Shown piece after piece: positions 9,547 to 21,781 of a stretch of DNA of 24,274 nt. Source of the stretch: Saccoglossus kowalevskii. Lineage: Eukaryota > Hemichordata > Enteropneusta > Harrimaniidae. Numbering within the stretch: the stretch's first letter is position 1; the number at the start of each line of letters is the position of its first letter. Where the stretch lies: positions 595,542 through 619,815 of the forward strand of contig NW_003143795.1 of NCBI RefSeq assembly GCF_000003605.2, read 5' to 3'. The notes under the pieces were generated by a model. It saw only the letters and a list, made by a program, of their open reading frames with translations. It searched no databases and was not told the origin of the DNA. The translations under genes and the position numbers were made by a program.

Positions 9547-10457
9547 CGTTCGTACGTCCGGTTTTTCTGAAGTTTTCTTAATTGAGCGAGTCACCATGAG
9601 GCAAGTTCACACCAACTTCCGGGTCATGAAGTATGGGCTGCCTGCGTCAGGAGAAACGATCATTTTTTTTTTTACTTATGTAATGTCAGTAATGCCAGCT
9701 ATATCTTTGATATTGTTAAACAACGCCGATTTTACTAGTTGACTGATCTGTTCGGCATGTTCAATTTGCCTGATCATGATTATTATTAGTTTGACGTTAT
9801 TACTGAAATCGAAGCTGCAAATAAAACATATCCTGATCGTATGCAACTAGCTAAAAACGGCAAAATGTTTGAAGACGTTTTGATATTTACACATTGCCTT
9901 TGGACCACCTGTTGTCTGTCCACCATCTTTAATCATGACAGTCACGGTACAGGGCGTGATTGTTATGACTACCAATCACAATCGTGATTGAGCGTAGTCG
10001 AACACGTAATAGCTGTCGTCATTGGTTAATCATAAACATGATTGGGCGAAACAAACGCGCCTCGGGACAGAGACGGCGCTGTACGTGCAATATAACTCAC
10101 CTGTCCCACTGTATGCTGATATCTGGGAAACTGAACTCGGTGTGGAAATCTGAAAAACGAAAGCAAATATGGTTTGAAATAAATAAAACTCTGACTGGAT
10201 TGAAAACTTGGCAATACTGACGTGACATTCAGTGACGTCGCGTACAGTCCGTTCAGTCTTGTCGCCAGCTGAACGATTCGATTCGAGCACATTTTTAGAC
10301 TTTATTGTGGCGAAAACGGCACAAACCAGTACGACGTGGTACAACAAAACACGCATCTTCGTTGGCTGATGCTCCTAACGGTTTCCAATTATGTGTGTAC
10401 ATTATATGAATAATTATCAAGCTTCTTTTAACACAAGTATATTCGAAATGGTCACTT

Positions 10458-10707
10458 NNNNNNNNNNNNNNNNNNNNNNNNNNNNNNNNNNNNNNNNNNN
10501 NNNNNNNNNNNNNNNNNNNNNNNNNNNNNNNNNNNNNNNNNNNNNNNNNNNNNNNNNNNNNNNNNNNNNNNNNNNNNNNNNNNNNNNNNNNNNNNNNNNN
10601 NNNNNNNNNNNNNNNNNNNNNNNNNNNNNNNNNNNNNNNNNNNNNNNNNNNNNNNNNNNNNNNNNNNNNNNNNNNNNNNNNNNNNNNNNNNNNNNNNNNN
10701 NNNNNNN
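10458..10707. other. Assembly gap, 250 N
   Basis: An uninterrupted run of 250 N lies inside the last Mohawk intron. An open frame that appears to cross it (10391-10921) has no meaning. Confidence 0.99.
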
Positions 10708-13700
10708 TCCTTTCCCCGTTCAGAGTACCGTATTCTCGATATTGTTAGCCATAAAGGGAGTCATGAAAGTGTTCACAACGATTATACTCCTGAACAGCGC
10801 CATCTCACGTCACAAACGTCGTCTCGACCAACACACAGCAGGGCGTCCTTGCCAATTTGACCTTCTAAAATTCACCTGCTTTTCTCCAATTCCCGAGAGT
10901 TTTTGGAAAATACAATGTTGACGTCATGGTATCAAATATCGCTTTCAAATGTCACCAAAAATTCCTTCACTTAATTTTACTTTAACCGTATTGTCATGGC
11001 TCGATGTAGCAAAAGACATAGGGGAAGATTGAAGGTAACCCAACCATCACGTTTGGTGGATGCCAATGATGAAACCACGCGCAGTCACAGTCTTTCAGGG
11101 ACTACATTATCGTCGAGCCAAACAGCGCAAAACATGCGATGTACATTCCTTACACGCACATGTGCGCTGTCTATTTCAAGAAAACAATTAAAGTTAAAAG
11201 AGTGTAACTATCGTTCATTTCACACTGGTGTTGATTTCACTTACTCTTAAGTGTATGCTTTCAACCCAAACAAAAGTCTCCCATTTTCCCCACTTTGACC
11301 CCGCAAAATTCTCCCTAGCTGCCCTCGGACTAGAATTCCCGTAAGCTAAGCGCCGACCAGACATTCTTTCTCAATAAATGCGATGGTGTAGAGAACGAAA
11401 GAATGGAAATTGGTCCACGCAAACAACCAACATACGCATGACTCGTTGAGTGACGAGCTGCCACACCAAAATAATATGTTGTATAAATGCAAATTTTAAA
11501 AAACAGTAAAAGATGATCGAATACCCGTCATTATCTTAGTTATTTCGATAACACCAAATACAATAAATCGCTTATCATGACACGTGGAAAAAACGCGAAA
11601 ATAGAAATGTTCGAACAACAATGGCGTGGGGATGGTGGCAGGGAAGTTGGTTTGTAACACAAAAGTCGCACACTATATAGGTAACTCAGTCTAGAGTTCC
11701 AGGGTGTATAATTTCCAATTTCTTACTGAGGACGAGATGAAGTTCACAATAATAACTGCTAGGTGGATTTTCGATTATGGGGAGGGGGCTGTAACAAGAT
11801 TTGAGGTGCATTACCGTAAAACGACGGAAAGTTTCTGCATGGCCTAAGGGGTAAGTATCACTTGAGTTTCTATGTTTCCATGCAACCCAATCTCTATTCA
11901 CAAGTTAACAAAGTTGGGTGCTTGAAAACGACATAGTAATCAACACGGGGTTGGGATTGTAGATCGATACGAGTAAAAAGTAAATTGACATCACCAAGCG
12001 CTGAACTTTTTGGCTTTTCTTGACCCCTCTACGCTTGTCTGGGTCGTAAAAAAGTAGACGACCGTGAAATCTCGAGAGTCTTTGCAAAGGATGCCAGAGT
12101 GTTACATTATTCAGTTTTAAAATATTATCAGTTACATATTTAAAATCTATGAAGTCCGAAATTTGATTTCGCTGAACGGACAAATTCAGACAAAAACATC
12201 GACCTACTGTTGAAAGTCACTTTATCTATTCGTAATACTATTGATTTCTTAAAAACTTCCTAATGGGCAATCTTAATGGGGACATAGTCAAGATGATTGT
12301 TCGGCAAATTAAACTGAAAAGTCTGCATCATGAAATAAAACCCGGTCGTAAGTTATACCAAGGACCATGGCAATACGTGTACGCGTGATACACTTTTCGG
12401 GTTGCCACTCCATTAGATACAGCAATTGATCAAAATATTACTCCTGATTTTATTTCTCTATAATTGAAAAAGTTTTAGAAATCATGCAAGCAAACTAGAC
12501 CTATCACAACTCAATAAAATGTCCTCACTGAGTTCGCAGTAAGTTATATAAGTTTATTCTGTGAGGTCTTAGTGCAGCGCCTGTCAGACTGCATAAAGCC
12601 ACAAGAGGACAACCAAAAACAAGTCGTATTGTGGAGTTGCTCCAGGCGATACAAAGACCACCGAACTATCCATCGAAACAGCGTAACTCGAAACCCAAGA
12701 TTAAATCACAGGGGAGAGAAAAATACGTCACGTCTTACGGTATTTCTGAACCCAATAACGACTTTTAAACTGTGTTAGAATCTAAAACTATTCATTTCAT
12801 CTATACGGGAATTAGACGCCGTATTTACGATCCGAAACCGTCGCAATGCATGTAAGCACTTAGTCTAATATGGTACGATTGCTTGGCATGTAATTGGCAG
12901 GTCTGTTTTCACACAAATGAACTTATCTGCGATCTTAGTTTCTACAAAGTACAGGTTTGGGGAGCGCATCTATTTCATAAACGGTCGGTGAAATCAACGA
13001 TGCCGGGAACAATGTAATTTGGCGGTTGAAGAACGGAAGGACGAATATGCAAAAGATATGCCGCGAAGGACGTATTTTAATTTTCCGGAAAATTAAACCA
13101 GCTATGTGAAGATCCAAAGAAAACGTGCCGAGTTTGTTTTATCAAGATATACGCGCCGAGTTGCCATAACAGCGACAGAAGGTCGGAAGTATTGAATAGA
13201 AAATATTTTTATGAGTTACAAAAATAAATAAGAATAAATTACTAGAGCAGTTAACAGTTAATGGCTTCGATTTAAGGTAAGATATTGAGATAAACACAGT
13301 CAGGCGATAATAAAATAGCTATATAAATCTAATAAAGGCCAAAATGTTATAAGGGTAGGTGCCAAAGTTATGTGGAAACAAACTAATTAAAAACAGAACA
13401 ACCGAGCTATTAATCAATCAGAAATACACCTTCACAGATAACGCGCACATGTGGGCAAACTAAGAAGACGGTGAGATTGGACGATCTTGGTTTGAAAAGC
13501 AGTCATGTTAAAACAAAAACAGTGCATAATAGGACTGATTGCAGCAATTCGTGGATATCTTGAAAAAGCTTGTGCGGACTGATACATATATACAGGTGGA
13601 ATGTTTACACACACTGCGGACTGCTATTCACATTTTTCCCTGTGGCGCAGTGGTTTAATTTCATTACAAAGTGAACAACATTTCTCCCTGACGTGTCTTT

Positions 13701-14825
13701 AAAGCCGTATATTGTTGAGGGGACAATCCGGTAACTACCAAGCCTAGGACAACGAAAGAATTGCATCACAATCCTGTCACGGAACTCCATGGACGCACCA
13801 ATAAACCGTGTATAACTAACAATAACAAAACACGTGATATAACAGGGTCCATTAGCAACTCGTTGTGAATTATGAGGGGGTGGAAATAAAAACAAGACAG
13901 ACAATTTAATTATCAGGGTTATTCAGTGAGTATAGATGGCCTTGCAAGTTAGCTGTTCATTTTTACGAACTGCAATGTATTTTCCCGTTTTAAGAGCTAC
14001 TTTTAAAAGTTATGGTTGTGAATTGGAGTGGGTGTATAGTGGTGTCTGTGGTGTTGAGGAGCTACTGTGCGCCTTTACTGTTGACGGGATTTAGGGAAAT
14101 GAAAACTAGAAGGCCATAAATATGTTAACTACTTCAGACCGAGTTACTGAGTATATGCGAATGTAAAGCTGCAAACGTGCAGATTTCAAACACACCAGAA
14201 ATGAGACACAGTTTTTACTATCGCGACTGACAGGGCGCAGGACGCGATGACACACAGTGGCGACGTTAATGGAATGGCGACACGCGCAATGAAGTGCGGT
14301 CCATTTGATGACTTTTATTACAACGCCCTAACCTACTCACTTAAACAGTATCTTCGCTTTAAATTAGAATCACAATAATTCGACACTACAGTCCTCATAA
14401 GAATAGGTGAGGCAAGTGTTTGAAGAGATCACAGTGCCGGGTGCTACTTTCCATACAAATATCCATTTCAAATGTTGCTTTACTGAGCATGTCACAGCAC
14501 TACATGCAATGCATTATGGGATCGAAACTTCCATTGTATATAATGGAATCTATTATTGACTGATTTTTTTCATAATATTAGGACACGTGTCATAACAGTA
14601 AAATTATCAGATATACTAATAATCTAAGCATAGAAACTAGTGTGAAAATGCAAGTTTTGAACATTTTTCATGACATTTTTTACTCAAAAAAATTGTCTGA
14701 TAACCCAATTGTTTCATTTTCGGTATCCTGGTGGCATGAACATGGTGTATGATAAACATGGCATAAAATCATTAATTTGAACCTCTTTAAGAGTGGGCGA
14801 TATTTATATTCTGTCATCTCATGTA

Positions 14826-14991
14826 CTGTAAAATACTTTATTTTTGCTTCGAATTAATTTTCGCTATTTTCGCTGAAGGGATTATTCAGTGAAAATAAAA
14901 CCTAGCGAATATACCATTTTCCATATATCTTTCATTCAACTCGTCAAAAATCAGTGAAAATTAATTCAAGCTAAAATAAAGTATTTTACAG
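14826..14991. mobile_element. Fold-back MITE with CTGTAAAATAC ends (166 bp) in the last intron
   Basis: The element begins CTGTAAAATACTTTATTTTT and ends with the reverse complement AAATAAAGTATTTTACAG. TA lies on each side (14824-14825 and 14992-14993), as for a TA target duplication. The terminal inverted repeat extends about 35 bp. The interior carries TTCGCTGAAGG and ATTCAGTGAAAATAAAA, shared with the elements at 1283-1613 and 443-530. No transposase is encoded. Confidence 0.85.
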
Positions 14992-15149
14992 TACCTCAAA
15001 TCTCAATTGAACTTCTAACTTGGTGACATTTTAGTTAAGTTCTCGGGTATGAGAAAGCTATACAGAAGTATCACTGTTATACGCATGCGTTTTGAGTATT
15101 TTATAGCTTTAGTTGCGAGTTAAAGACATATACGGGTTGTTCGGTTGCG

Positions 15150-15202
15150 TGACGAGCACTGCGTGTTTTCTACGTGACGCGCGTCATCTCAGAACGTGAC
15201 GC
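15150..15202. promoter_or_regulatory. Cluster of TGACG half-sites just inside the last intron
   Basis: TGACG occurs near 15150, 15175 and 15197, with an inverted copy at 15182-15186. The middle pair forms the 12-bp perfect palindrome TGACGCGCGTCA (15175-15186). TGACG is the half-site for CREB/ATF factors. The cluster lies 30-85 bp inside the intron from the donor at 15232. Confidence 0.35.
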
Positions 15203-15232
15203 AACATAGGATGCACGATGTAGTATACGTAC

Positions 15233-15622
15233 CATCGAAGACTGTGTGGTGAGGGCGCTCCCCTTCGCTGGATGAGGTATCATTTGGTGATGCAGACATA
15301 TCCTCGTAGTCATGGGAACTGAGAGATCCGGATTTCTTCGTTCTTGACGTTGTTACCCTGTCTTTCGATGACGACGTACTACTTTTACAGTTATGACTTA
15401 ATGAGTCGTTAAGATATCGTTGTAAGATGGTATGTTTGTATTTGTGAGGCGATACCCCATCGTCGGCTGTATCATCCAATTCACTGTCATGGTAAGTCGA
15501 GTGTCCACTTTCTGATGAGAGCGATGGCGAGGGTGGCCGATCACTGGAAGAGCTTTGGTCGCTTTGCTGCCGTGTGTCCACCTCCTTAAAAGATTCATCT
15601 TCGGCAAACTCATCCACCAAAT
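15233..15622 (-). CDS. MKX: Mohawk homeobox, Ser/Asp-rich exon with conserved repressor-region block
   Basis: This 390-base exon follows the acceptor TTTCATTGCAG (AG at 15624-15623). It starts with two bases that complete an Asp codon, then reads LVDEFAEDESFKEVD. A Ser/Pro-rich stretch and an acidic stretch follow. The block VSPHKYKHTILQRYLNDSL lies about 85-100 residues in, and SGSLSSHDYEDMSASPNDTS with SSSEGE comes near the end. The RYLNDSL block and the later Ser-rich acidic block recall the region after the homeodomain in vertebrate Mohawk, which is reported to repress transcription. The repressor role here is inferred from that family. The donor is GATG|GTACGT (intron from 15232), phase 1. 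Without splicing the frame would run 15 more codons to a stop at 15189. A much weaker donor 4 bases downstream is discussed in the findings. Confidence 0.9.
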
Positions 15623-18600
15623 CTGCAATGAAAACGGCTAGGATTAGTGTGGACCGCGAATGAGATGTTTTGGACCATTTGGAGAAGAGCGCATAAGTTG
15701 GACGGCCAACAAAACGATACCCAGTGGAATGCCAATTGGTACATTCTGTCTCCGTACCCCAAAGAGCATAGAACACATGAAATTAACGAATTTCTTTTCA
15801 TTGCACTATAGCTACCATTTCAATTCTGATCCGGTCGCGTGGTCACGTAACCCGTCCCTGCATGACACAGAAAACAATGAAGTGAACGAATTGTCGATCA
15901 CTGCCCTATTTCACCTATCATGAGTTCAACGTACTGGCAATAGATGAAGAGACGTCATTTACAACTGAGACATGTTCAACAGGCACTTCAACGCACAGGG
16001 CGGGGATAGTGTAATAACAGACTATGTGAATTTCTAGCATTGGTTTTCTCTGCAAAAAACCTGAGTAAACATATACTGCCCTCCACGGCGAGATGAATGC
16101 TAACTTTTATGAACTTCGGTCCCTATTTTGAACTCCATGGTCATAAAACGTCCTTGTTACGATCTGTTTTGATATTTGTGTAGTTCTTACGTTGCGTATT
16201 GGCAATGTTTGCACGTATTAAACGTAGTAAAAATACTGTACTCAAAGTTTATGACGTCACCAAATATTAATGGTTAATATGTTTCACAATGCAGCCTGCC
16301 AGTCATAAAGAAACTATTTATTGCTGCCGGGCGTATTGAAGTCACGTGATTTGCTTTTATTGTCAGTCGTTTGTATACTAGTATTTGAAATAGTATGTCG
16401 TAGCAATACTCAATCATTGTTCAGTTGCTTCCCCCGTCTCTCCGTATATTGTGAATAGAATATTAGACAGTGCATATAGTTTTTCCTGTTTACAGCAATT
16501 GCTCTGAAGCGCTGGGCATTAATGCTTAACGGTGATGTACATAATATAAAGTTTAAGTTTTACGACACCATAGACGTCTTACATCGCGCGTTCGAAATCG
16601 CGTGAACAAACAAGATATTTTACGCGATATGTAACGTCACATGGGACTTATATCCATCATTACGCGACACGAAGACAATGGCGCTTTAATTTTATTTTTC
16701 GATATGAGTAGGAATAATAAGGTGATTCAGAAAATACAACTTGTCTCGTCCTCCATCTATTGAGATAGATTGTTCCAAATCTATAAAAATGTGAGAAGTT
16801 ATAGGTTAGTAATTGGCCGCCAAAATCTCGTTGAGAGCGAGAGAGCCACATAACTTGCCCCCCCCCCAATATACTAGTAGTGTTACGTTCCCTGTTGCCG
16901 TCGCGTCCATATGGTTACAAAAGTCAGTGGAACAGTGCACGAGAATAGAACACTATTTGGGGGAGAGGTAAGTCTTGTATGTATTTCGCTGTCAACGAGA
17001 TCCCGGCTGCCATTTTGGAACTTATATCGAATAATCCCAAAATTAAAATGAAGTGAATTGCAGCTACAAATTAAACAGTTCCCGCATGTGTGAAAGATAG
17101 TCGGGAATTATCAAATTTCTCTGTTTGAAATGTCATTTCTCTTTTTAAATAATATAATCACAAACTCCTGCCACCTACGACATTCGTCCGATCCTTGTGT
17201 CAGCTTATAATAGATAAGTATGGCGCCCACTTCATCCGAAATGTCCTTGAAATGACGCAATTGAATTTGAAGTGTTTGCTATATTTTAGTACGGCACGTC
17301 CGATGAAAGGTTAATTACTTGAATTGTGACGACATTTTATTAGAGTGCACGTCTGTGTCATTAAAATAGGCTGGCACTACAACAACCCAATACACATCTA
17401 TTTCCGACCAATTATTCGTTTTCAATGGCCGTCGAACAGATACTCTTAAGAGTCTGTCAGGGTAAATGACAAAACTGCAATTCACGGATAACAGAACTTT
17501 CAGATCTTGATGGGAGTAAACTGGATGAAGATACGTCACAAAACGAATACATTCACCCGTCACATAATTGGCATACTTATTAATGTGACGATAAACACAG
17601 TCGTTCTAATTTGGTATACTGGTGCGCATGCGTGCGCGGTGAGATATGCTTAAACTAAATGCGTTTCTCAATAAACTCGATAAATTAGTAACAACAACAC
17701 CTGTACTTTCCCAAACTATAACGACTCACCATTCCAAGGTCGTTTACGGTACATATGCGTGAATTTTGTTCATCAATTAATGACTGGAAGTTGAAAACAA
17801 CCAGCAGAAAATATACGGTAGTTTTAATTATATTATTGTCAGGGCGTTACAATGAGCCAGAAATAATTACCAGGTGCCAATGCCGTTTTGATCTCGTTAC
17901 CAATTTCAAAATAGAAATTACAGAGGTCACAACGGGCCAAGGTCGACATTCAAATTAAGACGTGACGAATGGGTCAAAGTTCAAAAAGTAACTTTTTAAA
18001 AATATAAATATATGGCTTGTTTGCAGAGTTAGCTGTACATACATACGCTGTGACTGTGCCCGAATGAGTTCGTGTGAATATTAAAAGAAATGTACTCAGA
18101 TTTTTTCTTCTTTCAGGAGGAAGGATTCAACGTTTTCTGGATTGTTTTTTGTTCCGAGTTTATTTTTGACTAAATTGCCATTCTAATGTTCCCATGTGAG
18201 GGATGGGTGTATAAGAAAACAATGATGACCATGTGTCGGTGAATCATGAATAGTCTAAAATAATGCGCACGTTAATGTAACTAAAGTGACATTTCGTGAT
18301 GATGTAATCATAAATAAGCTGGAGCCAAGATAAAATAATAACACATTTTAGAAAATTTACCACAAGGTGCCATAGTACGTACCAAAACGGAAACATTAAC
18401 AGGGATAGGGATAATGAAACATCGATTTGGTCGTCTCTTGTTGGGGCGAGCATTGTATCGCGGAGCCACCGGCTATGGAGATACGATAGCACAGCTGCCT
18501 AGTACAACAAACATGATACCATGACGAAACAAACTGTCAATATGTTTAATGTCAGAAAACATTGAGCTATATTGCCCGCCGCGTAATGATCAAAACTTAC

Positions 18601-20199
18601 GTCTCCATCCATGTCAATTGTAACGTATCCTAGAAACAAGCGCTTTGACGGATCTGACCTGTTGTTACGTGGATACGTTTTAAACCTTGTCATCAAATTT
18701 ATCCACAATTACATTTGATTAGTATATTTCAACTATTAGCGAGGGCATTTGAACAAAGTTTGTGGCGAGCTAGGTCAAACAGATACACGAATAAAACAGG
18801 GATAGATGACGCCTGCATAACGCGATCGAAACGCCGTAGAATATGATAACCACCTGCTGAGGTCGCCATTGTTTATGCTTAGGTTATCAAATGATAGCAG
18901 AACTGATAGAAAATATGTCAAAATCATACACGCTAGCTGTGTTGTATAACAATAGTGTTGCCGCACGTTTTAGTCCGCATATGTTTCATAGAATTGAGCA
19001 ACTAGCTAATAGGGGAGTGGTTACAATGGGCGGCAACTTACAGTTAATTGCACTGGCATGTTAGCAGATGGCGGAGTGTTTTCAGTATCTGTGGACAATG
19101 CGACTACGTTTACAACCCCACACGCGATAACAACTAGAACACCTGTTGTTCATTCTAAGTACACCTAAGTACAGTTGAAATTCCGAACATTTTTGTGATA
19201 TTTGTTGTCATGTATTTATCAATACACGCATATGACCTGCTGTTAATATCACACATTAAAATGGCAGTGGTTCTTTTCTTCAAATAATTGGAATATATAA
19301 TCATTTAAAAAAATACTAAATGCGTAATTTTAATCTCAGGTGATATGGAGTAACCTGAAGTCCGATAATCTAACACCGAGAAAACATCGCGATTTTTGAA
19401 GAAATGTTGACATATAAAACTCCGTGTCATTTTTTTTCATTATGCTCTTACAATAAGTGGATGAACAGAATGAACAATTTTGTGATCTAAAATATTCAAT
19501 GTGTATTTTATAATGTTAAAACGAGGCTGTCTAGCTACACTGCCATCACCTTTAAATTTGATCAGCAAGTTTGGAGAGACGTCGACCGTCCGAGAAATGA
19601 TGCAATGAACGTGCAATGCGGCGACATTATATCAAGACCATGTCATGTGAAAATCGGACTCTCGCGCGTGGTAACTACGTGGAAGAAAACTGACTAGCAC
19701 ATGACGAGCGCGAGTCGTGGTGTGTGAATAATGGTCACGTGGTAGAAATGTAATATCTTTATCATGACTATTATCTTGAACCAGCACTATGTGAACGTCC
19801 GCGCTCAGTTATAATGTCGTATTGTACTAGATAAATGCACCTATTTAAATCTTTACAGGTATAGACGGAGAGATCAAAAACGGCGAAATGAAACCGTTAA
19901 AGCGCGGTGGTCGTCGCGCAGCGCGTGTTCGAATTTCATGTAAATAAACAATGTATTTTATACGCGTTCTATACGTCGCTATGAGTCCCATATCGAACAG
20001 GACGCGGGCACGACGTCTGCCGCCTTTTAAAGCCCCACAGTCGTCGCACCGCGTTCTGTTCTGTATGGGACCCATAGCGACGTATACAACGCGTGTAAAA
20101 TATATTGTTTTTTACACGCACTTTGAACGCGCGCTGTGCGACGACCGTAGCGCCTTAAACAGAGTTCAACAAGGAAATACTAGTAGGGAATACACTTGC
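15623..20199 (-). other. Mohawk intron with GC donor (4577 bp, GC-AG)
   Basis: On the minus strand the intron begins GCAAGT at 20199 and ends TTTCATTGCAG at 15623. The phase (1) agrees on both sides. The inverted mini-transposon pair at 19897-20158 lies close to the donor. The remainder (15623-19896) holds a TGACGTCA site at 16252-16259, a 9-base C run near 16859-16867 and a 12-bp palindrome ACTCTTAAGAGT at 17442-17453. I recognised no exon or RNA gene there. Confidence 0.8.
19897..20158. mobile_element. Head-to-head pair of TTAA-flanked mini-transposons (inverted dimer)
   Basis: Two similar units of 134 and 132 bp lie in opposite orientation and share the central TTTTAAA. The left unit (19897-20030) begins TTAAAGCGCGGTGGTCGTCG. 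The right unit (20027-20158), read on the minus strand, begins TTAAGGCGCTACGGTCGTCG. They stay alignable throughout, for example TATACGTCGCTATG in both. Each unit also has imperfect inverted ends of its own built on TTAA, GC-rich bases and a GTCGTCG/CGTCGTG motif. TTAA borders suggest a piggyBac-type non-autonomous element, which is inference. The two ORFs here (19845-20075 minus, 19951-20244 plus) resemble each other only because of the palindrome. Confidence 0.85.
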
Positions 20200-20371
20200 C
20201 TTCTGCATGTAAGACAGAAGAACCCGGGGTACTTCCGGAACTGATACTTAAGAGTTCAGCATTTCCTTTCACGTAATGGTTGTACATACGAATCCTTTTC
20301 GCCCAGCTCAGCCCTGGATGGCGCACTGTATTTTTTAACCTCCTCCTCGCATTAGCGAACCAGTTAGAAAC
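20200..20371 (-). CDS. MKX: Mohawk homeobox, exon with the recognition helix; probable GC donor
   Basis: The 172-base exon continues in phase 0 from the previous one. It reads VSNWFANARRRLKNTVRHPG, then LSWAKRIRMYNHYVKGNAEL, then a Ser/Gly-rich linker ending HAE. WFANARRRL is helix 3; the Ala after WF, at homeodomain position 50, is shared by Mohawk and Iroquois proteins. LSWAKRIRMYNHYVKGNAE is the Mohawk-type extension just after the homeodomain. The acceptor is TTCTTAG|GTTTCT (AG at 20373-20372). At the 3' end there is no usable GT. The sequence GAAG|GCAAGT, with the intron starting at 20199, matches the GC-donor consensus. It leaves one base, G, which joins AT of the next exon to make an in-frame Asp codon. 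Read-through would stop after six more residues. This exon is confident; use of GC rather than GT is inferred from phase and consensus. Confidence 0.93.
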
Positions 20372-21356
20372 CTAAGAACAATAAATATGGAAAATGTCAC
20401 GTGGTATGTTTTGTAACTACTCGTTTTATATTCACACACAAATATTCCAAATATATAGTTATCATTATACTAATTGGCAGTTAACCTATCACAAACAAGC
20501 TGACCTGTGATTGGTTTATACTATTAGGTTTGGTAGTCAATCAGGCACGATCTTGTAAGTAGCTTCACATTAACTCAAAATACTTTTCACATGTTTAAAT
20601 TAATATTTTGTGTTTGTTTTACGCAATATATTTTATATACAGTATTTATAAATATTCTTTTTATTTTCTCTCTACATACAGTATGTACATAGAAATTAAA
20701 TGTTGTGTTTCCCTCAATGTCAGCTACGAAAGATACACCTGCGAAGAATGCCAGGAAAGGTATTATTCTCAATAATCAAAATCAATTTACAAGGTTGTTT
20801 AAAAGTCAAATGCTTGAACTTGAACTCTCCGAACATTCAAGTACTTCTGCCGTTCAATTTAAATATCATAAACGAATATATAATAATAACGATCAGAATC
20901 CCTTTTTGTATGGGACTATATGACGCAACTCACATGTCAAGTGTATAATCACGTAAAACAACAGCGAGAAAAACAATTCGGCGCAAATTACTGAATATTT
21001 CATGTGATATTTATGAAAATACACGAATGCAACACCTGGTTCGATTTTAGGCACGGTTTACATGACCACTACAAATTTGAGGGTTAAACATCAACCGGGC
21101 TTAACATCAACAGGCACGGTTTCATTTGTCTGTTCAAAGGCGCTATGCTTTGATATTCAATTTGACAATGTTAGACGCTCCTTCAGACACGCACTTGTGC
21201 GCAGCTCCGAAAAAACACATTGACTATTTATGAGATGAGTAGGATTTTATTTCAAATAGAAAAGAAGTGAATTTATTGAACCCTAACCGGAAACAGTTCA
21301 CCACTTGCGGTCGCGGTGTATGACGGGAAACCATATGAGCACCCAATCAGTCAGTG

Positions 21357-21447
21357 CACGGTTACTAAAAAAGTCTTGTTTAGTAACCGTGGTCAGTGCA
21401 AACCATGTTATTGAGCAATTTACTCGCCCACGGTTCTATTAACCGTG
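21357..21447. repeat. CACGGTTA-rich block with a perfect 13-bp hairpin
   Basis: CACGGTTACTAAA (21357-21369) pairs with TTTAGTAACCGTG (21379-21391) across a 9-base loop. A second, shorter hairpin CACGGTT-CTATT-AACCGTG follows at 21429-21447. GGCACGGTTT also occurs near 21051 and 21113. Confidence 0.8.
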
Positions 21448-21557
21448 ACTCACCAAAAGACTGCATAACCTTTACCAGGTTTTGTTTTGCGGTACACACG
21501 TGATGCACTCACAAAAAGACTACAGAAACCCTGCCAGGTTTGCTTTTGTCGCACACG
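21448..21557. repeat. Two-copy direct repeat, 59-bp period
   Basis: Unit 21448-21500 begins ACTCACCAAAAGACTGCATA and unit 21507-21557 begins ACTCACAAAAAGACTACAGA. Both continue with CCAGGTTTTG/CCAGGTTTGC and end in CACACG. Confidence 0.75.
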
Positions 21558-21781
21558 ATCGAACTTGAAAATCATCCCGGAAGCTATTCATTTTTAAAAA
21601 AATTGCGCGCTTCAGATATGGCCAGAATTTAAATCCAATCAGCGGTAGGTAGAGCAGCACACAGGTTGATATCCCATTGACAGACAGATGAGTTGTGAAT
21701 CGATAAATGTGTGTTCTTTTCCCTCAAATTGAATTGAAGGTAAACGTGTAGTTACTGCTAACATTTGAACGAATCTGATTC

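Larger units (their letters stand above)
9238..15232 (-). other. Last Mohawk intron (5995 bp including a 250-N gap)
   Basis: The donor is G|GTACGT at 15232 and the acceptor lies next to 9237. It holds the 166-bp fold-back element (14826-14991), the N gap (10458-10707), a 26-base T run (9521-9546), a 13-bp hairpin (9377-9407) and a small hairpin TTCCATT/AATGGAA (14529-14548). From 10708 to 14500 I see nothing beyond short chance ORFs. Its true length depends on the gap. Confidence 0.8.

Noticed and set aside
10030-10356. 108-codon minus-strand frame with a signal-peptide-like start
   Set aside because: The hydrophobic start is followed by unremarkable sequence without domains, inside a Mohawk intron and close to an N gap. 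No splice site supports it.
10391-10921. 176-codon frame
   Set aside because: Most of it is N; the frame across the gap is not defined.
19845-20244. Open frames on both strands (19845-20075 minus, 19951-20244 plus) with similar peptides
   Set aside because: They overlap the inverted repeat, so each strand encodes a similar peptide by symmetry. No family resemblance and no splice structure.
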